From a virus: 27,441 bases of DNA. Below the pieces are notes generated by a model. The model worked only from the letters and a program-made list of their open reading frames with translations, ran no database searches and was not told where the DNA came from. The position numbers and the translations under genes are program-made. Below, piece by piece: positions 6,981 through 13,237 of this stretch (the first letter of the stretch is position 1; each line of letters starts with the position of its first letter). The DNA lies in the IMG/VR virus record IMGVR_UViG_3300025101_000140, positions 1-27,441 of that record. The stretch is one strand, 5' to 3'.

Positions 6981-7284
6981 AAAAAAAATAAAAGTATTAA
7001 GACAAAAAGCTAAAGAGTTTTTAGTTTTGTGGTTACAATCTTTACTTCCAGAAGAAGAAAAAGATAAAGTTAACATAGATAATATATTAAGTTTAATGCC
7101 ACAACAAACTCATTACATACATAACTTTCAAATACATTTAAGTGCTTGGTCATTTAAATGGGTAATGAAAAGATTAAAAAGAAATCCACATTGGACATTT
7201 GAAGACTTACAACAAAGTGCTTCACCTAGTGCACGACAACTTAGAAAAGAAAGGATGATAGATGAAGGTCCGATATCGTTCTAA
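6973..7284 (+). CDS. Conserved phage protein, unknown
   Basis: A 103-residue basic protein, MNRKKIKVLRQKAKEFLV to GPISF. The pattern of a Lys/Arg-rich first helix, LWLQSLLPEEE, then LMPQQTHYIH and a basic WSFKWVMKRLKRNP helix recalls small proteins seen beside the exonuclease and endonuclease genes of other T7-like marine phages. Its function is not known to me. A basic helical protein between two nucleases may bind DNA. It overlaps the exonuclease by eight bases and endonuclease I by 23 bases. Confidence 0.65.
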   Translation: MNRKKIKVLRQKAKEFLVLWLQSLLPEEEKDKVNIDNILSLMPQQTHYIHNFQIHLSAWSFKWVMKRLKRNPHWTFEDLQQSASPSARQLRKERMIDEGPISF

Positions 7285-7627
7285 ATTTGAAGAGAACATT
7301 GTTAACGAAATTAAAAAGAAAAAGATAAGATATAAGTATGAAGAGTATGAGATTGATTATATTCAACCTGCTATTGATAGGACTTACTTACCAGACTTAT
7401 ACTTTCCAAAGACAAACATATTCGTTGAGTTAAAAGGAAGATTAACTATCGAAGATAGAAAGAAACATTTATGGATACAAGACCAAACAGATTTTGATAT
7501 TCGTTTTTGTTTTATGAATGCAAACAATAAAATAAGAAAGGGTTCTAAAACTAAGTATAGTGATTGGTGCGAAGCTAATAATTTTATTTGGTGTGATAAA
7601 GATATACCTTTAGATTGGATGAAATAA
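7262..7627 (+). CDS. Endonuclease I (Holliday junction resolvase), T7 gp3-like
   Basis: A 121-residue protein (T7 gp3 has 149). The conserved RYRSKFEENI start supplies the first acid (Glu10 or Glu11), then TYLPDLYFP gives Asp45, and IFVELKGRL gives Glu56 and Lys58, together the four-residue site of the T7 endonuclease I family. Later IRFCFMNANNKI matches the family's IRF.F strand. The enzyme would cut branched DNA, helping resolve replication intermediates before packaging and breaking down host DNA. AAAGGATG lies just before the start. It overlaps the preceding gene by 23 bases, and its TAA shares a base with the next ATG at 7627. Confidence 0.88.
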   Translation: MKVRYRSKFEENIVNEIKKKKIRYKYEEYEIDYIQPAIDRTYLPDLYFPKTNIFVELKGRLTIEDRKKHLWIQDQTDFDIRFCFMNANNKIRKGSKTKYSDWCEANNFIWCDKDIPLDWMK

Positions 7628-7875
7628 TGAAGATAACTAAAGAGAAGGCTTACATAATACTAACACCTAACACACCAAGAGAAGGTGATGTAGGATTAGA
7701 AATGATAAACTATACTGAAGACCCATCAGTTGATACTATATCGTATGGTATTCGTTGGTTGGTAACTAATAACCCAGAGCTTTTATATTACATAGGAGCT
7801 AGAGAAATGGAAATGGAAGTAATAAATAGCTTAGCGAAAGGAAGAATAAAAGATGAAGACCCAAGCTTACATTGA
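7627..7875 (+). CDS. Small protein, unknown
   Basis: I start at the ATG at 7627 (82 residues, MKITKEKAYIIL), which overlaps the endonuclease stop as TAATG. An ATG at 7615 would add four residues. GGATGAAA at 7617-7624 can serve as ribosome site. It is acidic and mixed alpha/beta in appearance with no clear motif. It overlaps the next gene by 23 bases. Its position between endonuclease I and a nucleotide-metabolism cluster suggests a role in DNA metabolism, but there is no direct evidence. Confidence 0.6.
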   Translation: MKITKEKAYIILTPNTPREGDVGLEMINYTEDPSVDTISYGIRWLVTNNPELLYYIGAREMEMEVINSLAKGRIKDEDPSLH

Positions 7876-8128
7876 TAGAGCAAAAGATATAGTCTCTACT
7901 GATAGAGAAAAAACACACGGTAACAAAAAAATAAACCACGATAATATTGCAAAGATGTGGTCAGCTTATCTTGACTTTGACATTAGCGGTCGTGATGTCG
8001 CATTGATGATGGTATTATTAAAAGTTGCAAGAACTAAAGCAGGTTCGCATAACACAGATGATTATGTTGACATGGTTGGTTATAGTTCTATTGCAGGTGA
8101 ATTAGCGGAAGGAGAAACAAATGACTAA
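7853..8128 (+). CDS. DUF6378-like protein
   Basis: A 91-residue protein with the pattern I recall for DUF6378: a REKTHGN motif near residue 18-24, IAKMWSAYLDFDISGRDVALMMVLLKVART in the middle (split over 33-62), then a DDYVDMVGYSSIAGE end. The HG, WSAYL, DVA.MM..LK.AR and DY.DM.GY blocks are its conserved parts. It is all helical and may be related to the MazG/dUTPase-like all-alpha nucleotide hydrolases, which would fit its place directly upstream of ribonucleotide reductase; that link is inference. It overlaps the reductase gene by eight bases. Confidence 0.65.
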   Translation: MKTQAYIDRAKDIVSTDREKTHGNKKINHDNIAKMWSAYLDFDISGRDVALMMVLLKVARTKAGSHNTDDYVDMVGYSSIAGELAEGETND

Positions 8129-10055
8129 TAATAATTATTTACCAACGACCTATCAACAATTTATACATGCATCAAGGTATGCAAGATTTGTTGAGTCAGA
8201 AAAAAGAAGAGAGACCTGGGAAGAAACTGTATCAAGATACTTTGACTTTATGCAGGAACATTTAAAAACTAATAACAAATATAGTTTACCAAAAGATTTA
8301 AGACACGAACTAGAAAACGCAGTTCTTAGTTTAAGTATCATGCCTTCTATGAGAGCTTTAATGACAGCAGGAAATGCTTTAACAAAAGACCACACTGCTG
8401 GTTATAATTGTAGTTATATGCCTATCAATGATGTAAGAAGTTTTGATGAGATAATGTATATACTTATGTGTGGTACTGGTGTTGGTTTCTCTGTTGAAAG
8501 AGATTATGTAGAACAGTTACCAACTATTGCTGAAGAGTTTGAAGATAGTGATACTGTTATTGTAGTACAAGATAGTAGAACTGGTTGGGCAAAATCTTTA
8601 AGAGAACTACTTGCTATGTTATATGGTGGTCAAGTTCCAAAGATAGATGTAACTAAAATAAGACCAGCAGGAGCTAGACTTAAAACATTTGGTGGTCGTG
8701 CTAGTGGACCTCAACCTCTTGTAGATTTATTTGACTTTGCAATTACCACATTTAAAAACGCTTCTGGTAGAAAGCTTGACGCTCTTGAGTGTCATGATTT
8801 AGTTTGTAAGATTGGAGAAGTTGTTGTTGTAGGTGGTGTTCGTAGGTCAGCTTTAATATCATTAAGTAATATACAAGATGATAGACTTCGTAATGCTAAG
8901 AGTGGTTCTTGGTGGCTTGATAATGGACAAAGAGCATTAGCTAATAACTCTGCATGTTATACTAGACGACCAGACATGGCTTTATTTATGTCTGAATGGA
9001 AAGCTTTATATGATAGTAAGTCTGGTGAGAGAGGTATCTTTAATAGACAAGCCGCTATTGATAAGGCTAAAGAAAATGAAAGACGAGATAGTGACCATGA
9101 GTTTGGTACTAACCCTTGCTCTGAGATTATACTAAGACCATATCAATTCTGTAACCTTACAGAAGTTGTTGTTCGTAGTGCTGATACTAATAAAATACTA
9201 AAAGAAAAAGTTAGGTTAGCCACAATACTTGGTACATTTCAATCTACTCTTACTGACTTTAAATACATTCGTAAGATATGGAAACAAAACACAGAAGATG
9301 AAAGACTATTAGGTGTATCTCTTACTGGTATTATGGATAGTAAACTTACTAACAATCCAGATAAAGGATTCTTATCTAACTTAAAAAATGTTGCAGTAGA
9401 TACTAACAAAGAGTTTGCTAAACGATTAAAGATAAAACAATCTGCCGCAATCACTTGTGTAAAACCTAGCGGAACAGTAAGTCAGTTAGTTGATAGTGCT
9501 TCTGGTATTCACACCAGACATAATCCTTACTACATAAGAACAGTTAGATGTGATAAGAAAGACCCTCTGACTCAGCTTATGATAGACCAAGGAGTTCCTA
9601 ATGAACCAGATATAACTAAACCAGATTCAGTTATGGTGTTTTCTTTTCCTACCGCATCACCAAGTGGTTCAGTAACTAGAAATGATATGTCAGCTATACA
9701 ACAATTAGAGTTGTGGTTGAAGTATCAAAGAGAATGGTGTGAGCATAAACCTTCTGTAACTGTGAGTGTTAGAGAAGATGAGTGGATGGAGGTTGGTGCT
9801 TGGGTATATAAATACTTTGATGAAGTTTCTGGTATTAGTTTCTTACCTTATACTGACCACATATATAAACAAGCTCCTTATCAAGACATAGAAAGAAAAG
9901 AATATCTTGAATTAAAAAAGGATATGCCAGCTACTATAGACTTTAGTCAGCTTGTTAATTATGAATCAGAAGATAATACTACAGGCTCTCAAGAGCTTGC
10001 GTGTACTGGTGGTGTTTGTGAGTTAGTTGATGTCACTGCACCACAGGAGGATTAA
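8121..10055 (+). CDS. nrdJ: Ribonucleotide reductase, class II (adenosylcobalamin-dependent), monomeric type
   Basis: A 644-residue enzyme that reduces ribonucleotides to deoxyribonucleotides for phage DNA synthesis. Cys97 in GYNCSYMP and Cys344 in PYQFCNLTEV fit the pair oxidised each turnover; Cys333 in GTNPCSEI fits the thiyl-radical Cys. PSGTVSQLVDSASGIHTRH is the conserved phosphate-binding and active-site block. Cys628 and Cys633 (CTGGVC) near the C-terminus match the CX4C pair that passes electrons from thioredoxin in the Lactobacillus leichmannii enzyme (739 residues). No small subunit or glycyl-radical site is seen. The ribosome site is GGAGAAACA. It needs a cobalamin cofactor from the host. 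It overlaps the DUF6378-like gene by eight bases. Confidence 0.93.
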   Translation: MTNNNYLPTTYQQFIHASRYARFVESEKRRETWEETVSRYFDFMQEHLKTNNKYSLPKDLRHELENAVLSLSIMPSMRALMTAGNALTKDHTAGYNCSYMPINDVRSFDEIMYILMCGTGVGFSVERDYVEQLPTIAEEFEDSDTVIVVQDSRTGWAKSLRELLAMLYGGQVPKIDVTKIRPAGARLKTFGGRASGPQPLVDLFDFAITTFKNASGRKLDALECHDLVCKIGEVVVVGGVRRSALISLSNIQDDRLRNAKSGSWWLDNGQRALANNSACYTRRPDMALFMSEWKALYDSKSGERGIFNRQAAIDKAKENERRDSDHEFGTNPCSEIILRPYQFCNLTEVVVRSADTNKILKEKVRLATILGTFQSTLTDFKYIRKIWKQNTEDERLLGVSLTGIMDSKLTNNPDKGFLSNLKNVAVDTNKEFAKRLKIKQSAAITCVKPSGTVSQLVDSASGIHTRHNPYYIRTVRCDKKDPLTQLMIDQGVPNEPDITKPDSVMVFSFPTASPSGSVTRNDMSAIQQLELWLKYQREWCEHKPSVTVSVREDEWMEVGAWVYKYFDEVSGISFLPYTDHIYKQAPYQDIERKEYLELKKDMPATIDFSQLVNYESEDNTTGSQELACTGGVCELVDVTAPQED

Positions 10056-10057
10056 AG

Positions 10058-10294
10058 ATGACAAAGAAAAAGAAAGAAGGAGTTATCGCTAGTTATAGTG
10101 TTATAGTCAACACTGAAGGACAGTTGATATCAGAAGTGTCAGCTCTTCCAGAAGATGAAGCAGATATTATGAATGAAACATTTAAAAGGAGTGAAGAAGA
10201 GAAACATTTTTATATTGGTCTTGTAAAAGAACTTAGATTAAAGTTTAAAGAACTAGAACAATGGATTCAAAAATATGTTTCATCTATTAACTAA
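10058..10294 (+). CDS. Small protein after ribonucleotide reductase, unknown
   Basis: A 78-residue protein starting MTKKKKEGVIASYSV two bases after the reductase stop, with an AGGAGG ribosome site. The N-terminal half looks like beta strands (VIASYSVIVNTEGQLISEV), the C-terminal half a charged helix (KELRLKFKELEQWIQKYV). No family is recognised. It shares its last base with the next start (TAATG), so expression is probably coupled to both neighbours. Confidence 0.62.
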   Translation: MTKKKKEGVIASYSVIVNTEGQLISEVSALPEDEADIMNETFKRSEEEKHFYIGLVKELRLKFKELEQWIQKYVSSIN

Positions 10295-10674
10295 TGATAT
10301 ATTTTGTATACGGAACATTAAAGAAAAACCACAGACTAAACTGGATACTAGAAGAGTCAGAGTTTGTAGGTGAGTGTGAAACATTACACAGTGAGTTTGA
10401 TATAAAAGATTTTTCTCAAGGTTGTTTTCCTATTGTATATAGGAAAGAACCAGGATATAAAATTAAAGGTGAAGCTTATAAATTAAAGGGTGATGTTGAA
10501 CGGAGTGTTCATTTGTTAGAGATAGGAGCAGGATATAAACCTGCAGAAATAAAGATAGATAAAGATGTTAATGAGAAATGTATTATGTTTGTTTACCCAG
10601 CCAAGCCTACAATGGCTATCTCTGATAGCTTTATATCTACCAGAGACAACACAAAAGAATGGTTAAATCCTTAG
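10294..10674 (+). CDS. Gamma-glutamylcyclotransferase-like protein (GGCT/AIG2 fold)
   Basis: A 126-residue protein starting MIYFVYGTLKKNHRLN. The YGTL motif (residues 6-9) is the signature of the GGCT/AIG2 fold, and Glu76 in LLEIGAGY fits the catalytic acid of cyclotransferases. The length is typical. Such enzymes release 5-oxoproline from gamma-glutamyl amines; in a phage the substrate is unknown, possibly glutathione-derived or gamma-glutamyl-modified compounds. It is the last gene of the right-reading arm. Its TAG stop overlaps the TAA stop of the opposite-strand gene in the four bases TTAG at 10671-10674. Confidence 0.82.
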   Translation: MIYFVYGTLKKNHRLNWILEESEFVGECETLHSEFDIKDFSQGCFPIVYRKEPGYKIKGEAYKLKGDVERSVHLLEIGAGYKPAEIKIDKDVNEKCIMFVYPAKPTMAISDSFISTRDNTKEWLNP

Positions 10675-10904
10675 ACTTCCTCTACAGGAACAAACTTTCC
10701 TTCACAGAAATAATCAAAACCTTTAAGTTTCATTCCATCATAGTTTCTAAATTCATGTAACAATGAATCTACTAATATAACTTTATTATCAAACAAATAG
10801 TCTTGACATTTTGATTCAGATATGAAATGCATATCTTCTAGATATGTCATGCGAGTTTCATCTACATCCGCATATGAAAGCATCACGGATAATATCCAAA
10901 TCAT
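10671..10904 (-). CDS. Small exported or membrane protein with two Cys, unknown
   Basis: A 77-residue protein starting MIWILSVMLSYADVDE. The first ten residues are hydrophobic and may be a short signal sequence cut near SYA. The mature part is acidic with two Cys (SESKCQDYL and DYFCEGKF) that could form a disulfide in the periplasm. I recall small two-Cys proteins of this style beside holin-like genes in marine phages; their role is not established. Its start overlaps the stop of the holin-like gene (ATGA), and its stop overlaps the end of the opposite arm. Confidence 0.6.
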   Translation of the reverse strand: MIWILSVMLSYADVDETRMTYLEDMHFISESKCQDYLFDNKVILVDSLLHEFRNYDGMKLKGFDYFCEGKFVPVEEV

Positions 10905-11338
10905 TTCTTAACTAGACTTCCGCCGAAGTATAATCCTGTAATTGCAGCTACCAAGTTGGTATCAAGAGGTGTAATAACTATTCCTCTATGAGCCATCGGT
11001 ATCCATTGCATAACTTCTTTACCTTCAAAGAATAAGAAGCCAGGTTTAAATTCTAAATAACCTACGATTACTTGTGCTTGTGGGTCTATTAGTGGTAATA
11101 TTTTAGGAAGAACTACGATAGCAAAGATAGCAGTTAGTGCTATGATTCTTCGTGTCCATTGGAATCCTACGTTCTCATATTCTCTAGCTTCTTTAAAAGC
11201 TTCTGTCTGAACTTCTGCTCTTTGTATAAGCATCTTTTGTTCAGCTTGTTTAGCTTTAATACTTTGAGACCATATACTCATAACCCCACCGAGCACTGTT
11301 GAACCCAGCATGGTTATCATTTCAAACGGAATACCCAT
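10901..11338 (-). CDS. Holin-like membrane protein
   Basis: A 145-residue protein with three hydrophobic segments at about 6-22 (MITMLGSTVLGGVMSIW), 63-84 (RRIIALTAIFAIVVLPKIL) and 126-142 (NLVAAITGLYFGGSLV). Between the first two is a charged helix (QSIKAKQAEQKMLIQR). The QWTRR before the second segment and the ITPLDTNL before the third recall a family found in many marine phages and often labelled holin or structural. Placement in a cluster with an 18-residue cationic peptide and a small exported protein supports a lysis role; direct evidence is absent. The short gap from the peptide gene suggests coupled translation. Confidence 0.6.
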   Translation of the reverse strand: MGIPFEMITMLGSTVLGGVMSIWSQSIKAKQAEQKMLIQRAEVQTEAFKEAREYENVGFQWTRRIIALTAIFAIVVLPKILPLIDPQAQVIVGYLEFKPGFLFFEGKEVMQWIPMAHRGIVITPLDTNLVAAITGLYFGGSLVKK

Positions 11339-11339
11339 T

Positions 11340-11396
11340 TTACAATCCTAATTTAGCTCTAATCTTTTTGATTAGTTCTTTTACTTTTTCTATCAT
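11340..11396 (-). CDS. 18-residue cationic amphipathic peptide gene
   Basis: A tiny frame encoding MIEKVKELIKKIRAKLGL behind a strong ribosome site (AAAAAGGAGATAAA just before the ATG at 11396). Hydrophobic residues at 2, 5, 8, 9, 12, 16 and 18 fall on one face of a helix; the other face carries five Lys, one Arg and two Glu, so the net charge is about +4. The stop is immediately followed by the start of the holin-like gene. It could be a real membrane-active peptide or a leader that sets translation of the holin-like gene. Length alone makes it uncertain. Confidence 0.5.
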   Translation of the reverse strand: MIEKVKELIKKIRAKLGL

Positions 11397-11450
11397 TTTA
11401 TCTCCTTTTTAGGGGGGTGCTAAGGTATCAGACACCTCCGATTTGTTAAT

Positions 11451-11521
11451 CCTCGTGCATCCTAGAGCGTTTTTTTTCGTCTAAAATGCACTAAAAATTG
11501 CCTCCTGCCCCAAACACGAGG
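11451..11521 (-). repeat. Seven-base inverted repeat after the hsp20 stop
   Basis: CCTCGTG (11451-11457) pairs with CACGAGG (11515-11521), which ends right at the hsp20 stop codon; the loop is 57 bases. On the minus strand the loop has an A-run and a purine-rich GGCAGGAGGCAA stretch. No T-run follows, so it is not a normal terminator. The whole stretch 11397-11521 holds no gene I can support, and is visibly less AT-rich than its surroundings. Confidence 0.4.
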
Positions 11522-11959
11522 TTATTTTACTTTTATTGTTTTAGCTTTCTTTTCTTCTGGAAGATTAAGTTTCATCTTAATTAAAAGTATACCGTCTTTT
11601 AATTCAGCATCTTTTACTTCAAGATGTTCTGCTAAAGTCCACTTACGAGTGAAAGACCTAGCAGCTATTCCTCTGTGAAGAAAACTATTCTCTTCATCTT
11701 TGTTTTCTTTTGAAGCTGATACAGTTAATGTATCTTCTTTTACTTCAACATTGACATCGCTCTTACTGAATCCAGCTAAAGCCATCTCAAGTTCGTAACC
11801 ATCATTACCTATCTTACGTATATTGTAAGGTGGATAACTCGGTGCTTCAAAGTCTGAGAGTGAAGATAGTTGGTCGAACAATGAATCGAATCCAACTGTT
11901 AAGTTTTTAAATGGGTCTGCATTAAATACAAGACCTCTTCTATTTGTAGGTAGGTTCAT
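11522..11959 (-). CDS. Small heat-shock protein, Hsp20/alpha-crystallin family
   Basis: A 145-residue IbpA-like chaperone. The alpha-crystallin domain runs from about 44 (YNIRKIGNDGYELEMALAGF) to about 130. Visible family features are the ALAGF block at 60-64, the strand GIAARSFTRKWTL, the conserved GILLIKM strand and a C-terminal I-x-V anchor (Ile142, Val144), which docks between subunits. It would hold unfolded proteins, perhaps during virion assembly. Hsp20 genes are known in T4-like cyanophages. It has its own perfect promoter and a leader of about 105 bases with two hairpins, and AAAGGAG precedes the ATG. It is flanked by non-coding stretches on both sides, unlike the packed genes around it. 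Confidence 0.92.
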   Translation of the reverse strand: MNLPTNRRGLVFNADPFKNLTVGFDSLFDQLSSLSDFEAPSYPPYNIRKIGNDGYELEMALAGFSKSDVNVEVKEDTLTVSASKENKDEENSFLHRGIAARSFTRKWTLAEHLEVKDAELKDGILLIKMKLNLPEEKKAKTIKVK

Positions 11960-12067
11960 AATTAACTCCTTTCATTAAGCAAGTTATTGTTGTTGTTATA
12001 TTTAGAATGCTACCTTAGCCATTCCAAATCTCTAGTAGAAACCTTAGTATTTCTACAATAGTATCTT
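11960..12067 (-). promoter_or_regulatory. Structured hsp20 leader with two hairpins
   Basis: The predicted 5' leader contains two stem-loops. Hairpin one has a perfect seven-base stem, GTAGAAA (12035-12041) with TTTCTAC (12050-12056), and an eight-base loop. Hairpin two has an eight-base stem with one bulge: GAATGCTA (12005-12012) with TAGC (12016-12019) and ATTC (12021-12024), and a three-base loop. Neither covers the ribosome site. On the minus strand both contain CTAAGGT. A six-codon frame (MAKVAF) at 12002-12022 overlaps hairpin two. Confidence 0.55.
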
Positions 12068-12071
12068 CCAT

Positions 12072-12100
12072 ATTATAACATAAAAATATTTAATTGTCAA
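12072..12100 (-). promoter_or_regulatory. Perfect-consensus sigma70 promoter for hsp20
   Basis: On the minus strand TTGACA (12100-12095) and TATAAT (12077-12072) are 17 bases apart, matching all 12 consensus positions. The -35 begins directly after the TAG stop of the upstream gene. Transcription should start near 12066 and cover hsp20 and perhaps the lysis genes below it. Confidence 0.88.
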
Positions 12101-13237
12101 CTATTCTTTGCCTCCAAAATTAAATTTAATTCCTGCTCCTATAGAATCAAGACTTCCTGTAATACCTATATTATATTTACCATCTTCGCTTGTATATCCA
12201 ACATAAGTGTCACCCATAGCATCAAATGTATATTTATCTTGTATCTGTTTAACAATATTAGTTTCTTCGATTGGTTCAGGATTAGCATATGTTATGTTAA
12301 AGTCATTAAGAAATGAATTATTATTAAAGTTTTGTTTAACAGTTTTAGTATTCATTGACTCTTTAACCATGCCACTTTCTTTTATAGATTTCATATTAGC
12401 TTCCTGGTTTTCTTTAAGTTGTCTGGCTTCTCTTTCATCTCTAGTTTCTTGTCTAGTTTCTTTATTACCACCACCACCTTGACCTTGACCTGGACCTGCT
12501 CTACGTCCACCTTTTAAACCACCTCTACGAGACTGACCTTGACCACCATATTTAAATGGTTTTCTTTCTGGAATTATTTGTGATTCATTCAAACTATTAT
12601 ATAAATTTATAGCTTTATCAAAATCTTCTTCTTTGTAATATAAACCAGGAGGAACAGAATTACTTTTATTTTCAACTACAGTTATAACTTTCATTAAATT
12701 TTTCATTTGATTGTTATCATTAAAATCTAATTTTTTTGGTAACACTTTATTTAAATCTTTATAATAACTTTTATATACTTTTCCAGATTCATCATTTTGT
12801 GCATACTTATTTATAATTCTTTTAAGGTCGTTTGTTTGATAGTTTTTTATAACATTAATTATATCAACTAATCCTTCTTCTTTACTATTATATTTTCTAT
12901 AACTAGTCCCTGTTTTTTTTCCTTCATAAGTTTTACCACCCCAAGTTTGACCACCAAACGTACCCTTTTTAATATTACCTGGATTATTATTTATATAAAA
13001 TTTATTAATAGCCTCTTGTCTTTTAACAGGAACTTTAACTTTTTCTTTATCTATGTTAGCTCCTTCACTAGCTTTTATTCTTCCAAAGTATTCTACTAAA
13101 TCTAAGGGACTTGTTCTTGAATACCCTGAACTACTATAACGAGATAGTTTGTTAGAACCCGAATCAAAAAGACCATAGGCTAAGTTTCCAACCTGCATAA
13201 ATTCATGTAAAAATCTTTTGCTTGACATTCTACTCAT
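12101..13237 (-). CDS. Virion protein with lysozyme/transglycosylase-like domain
   Basis: A 378-residue protein. Residues about 82-192 carry an INNNPGNIKKGTFGGQTWGG start, EEGLVDIINVIKNYQTNDL, IINKYAQNDESGKVYKSY and LMKVITVVEN, the layout I recall from virion-associated peptidoglycan-degrading domains of the NNPGNI type. Such a domain would open the cell wall as DNA enters. Residues 229-258 are a Gly/Arg/Gln-rich linker, followed by a charged helix and a beta-rich C-terminus (DAMGDTYVGYTSEDGKYNIG). The start overlaps the 1227-residue gene's stop as TAATG. It is the last gene before the hsp20 promoter. The catalytic call is from motif memory only. Confidence 0.6.
   Translation of the reverse strand: MSRMSSKRFLHEFMQVGNLAYGLFDSGSNKLSRYSSSGYSRTSPLDLVEYFGRIKASEGANIDKEKVKVPVKRQEAINKFYINNNPGNIKKGTFGGQTWGGKTYEGKKTGTSYRKYNSKEEGLVDIINVIKNYQTNDLKRIINKYAQNDESGKVYKSYYKDLNKVLPKKLDFNDNNQMKNLMKVITVVENKSNSVPPGLYYKEEDFDKAINLYNSLNESQIIPERKPFKYGGQGQSRRGGLKGGRRAGPGQGQGGGGNKETRQETRDEREARQLKENQEANMKSIKESGMVKESMNTKTVKQNFNNNSFLNDFNITYANPEPIEETNIVKQIQDKYTFDAMGDTYVGYTSEDGKYNIGITGSLDSIGAGIKFNFGGKE

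Noticed and set aside
8067-8092. TTGACA upstream of the ribonucleotide reductase gene
   Set aside because: No acceptable -10 box at 16-18 bases spacing.
12002-12022. Six-codon frame MAKVAF in the hsp20 leader as a regulatory leader peptide
   Set aside because: No convincing ribosome site and it lies within a hairpin; noted only as a possibility in the leader feature.
11340-12100. A tRNA in one of the longer gaps near hsp20
   Set aside because: The hairpins do not make a cloverleaf, and no acceptor stem with CCA-like end or T-loop is seen. No tRNA was found by eye anywhere in the window.
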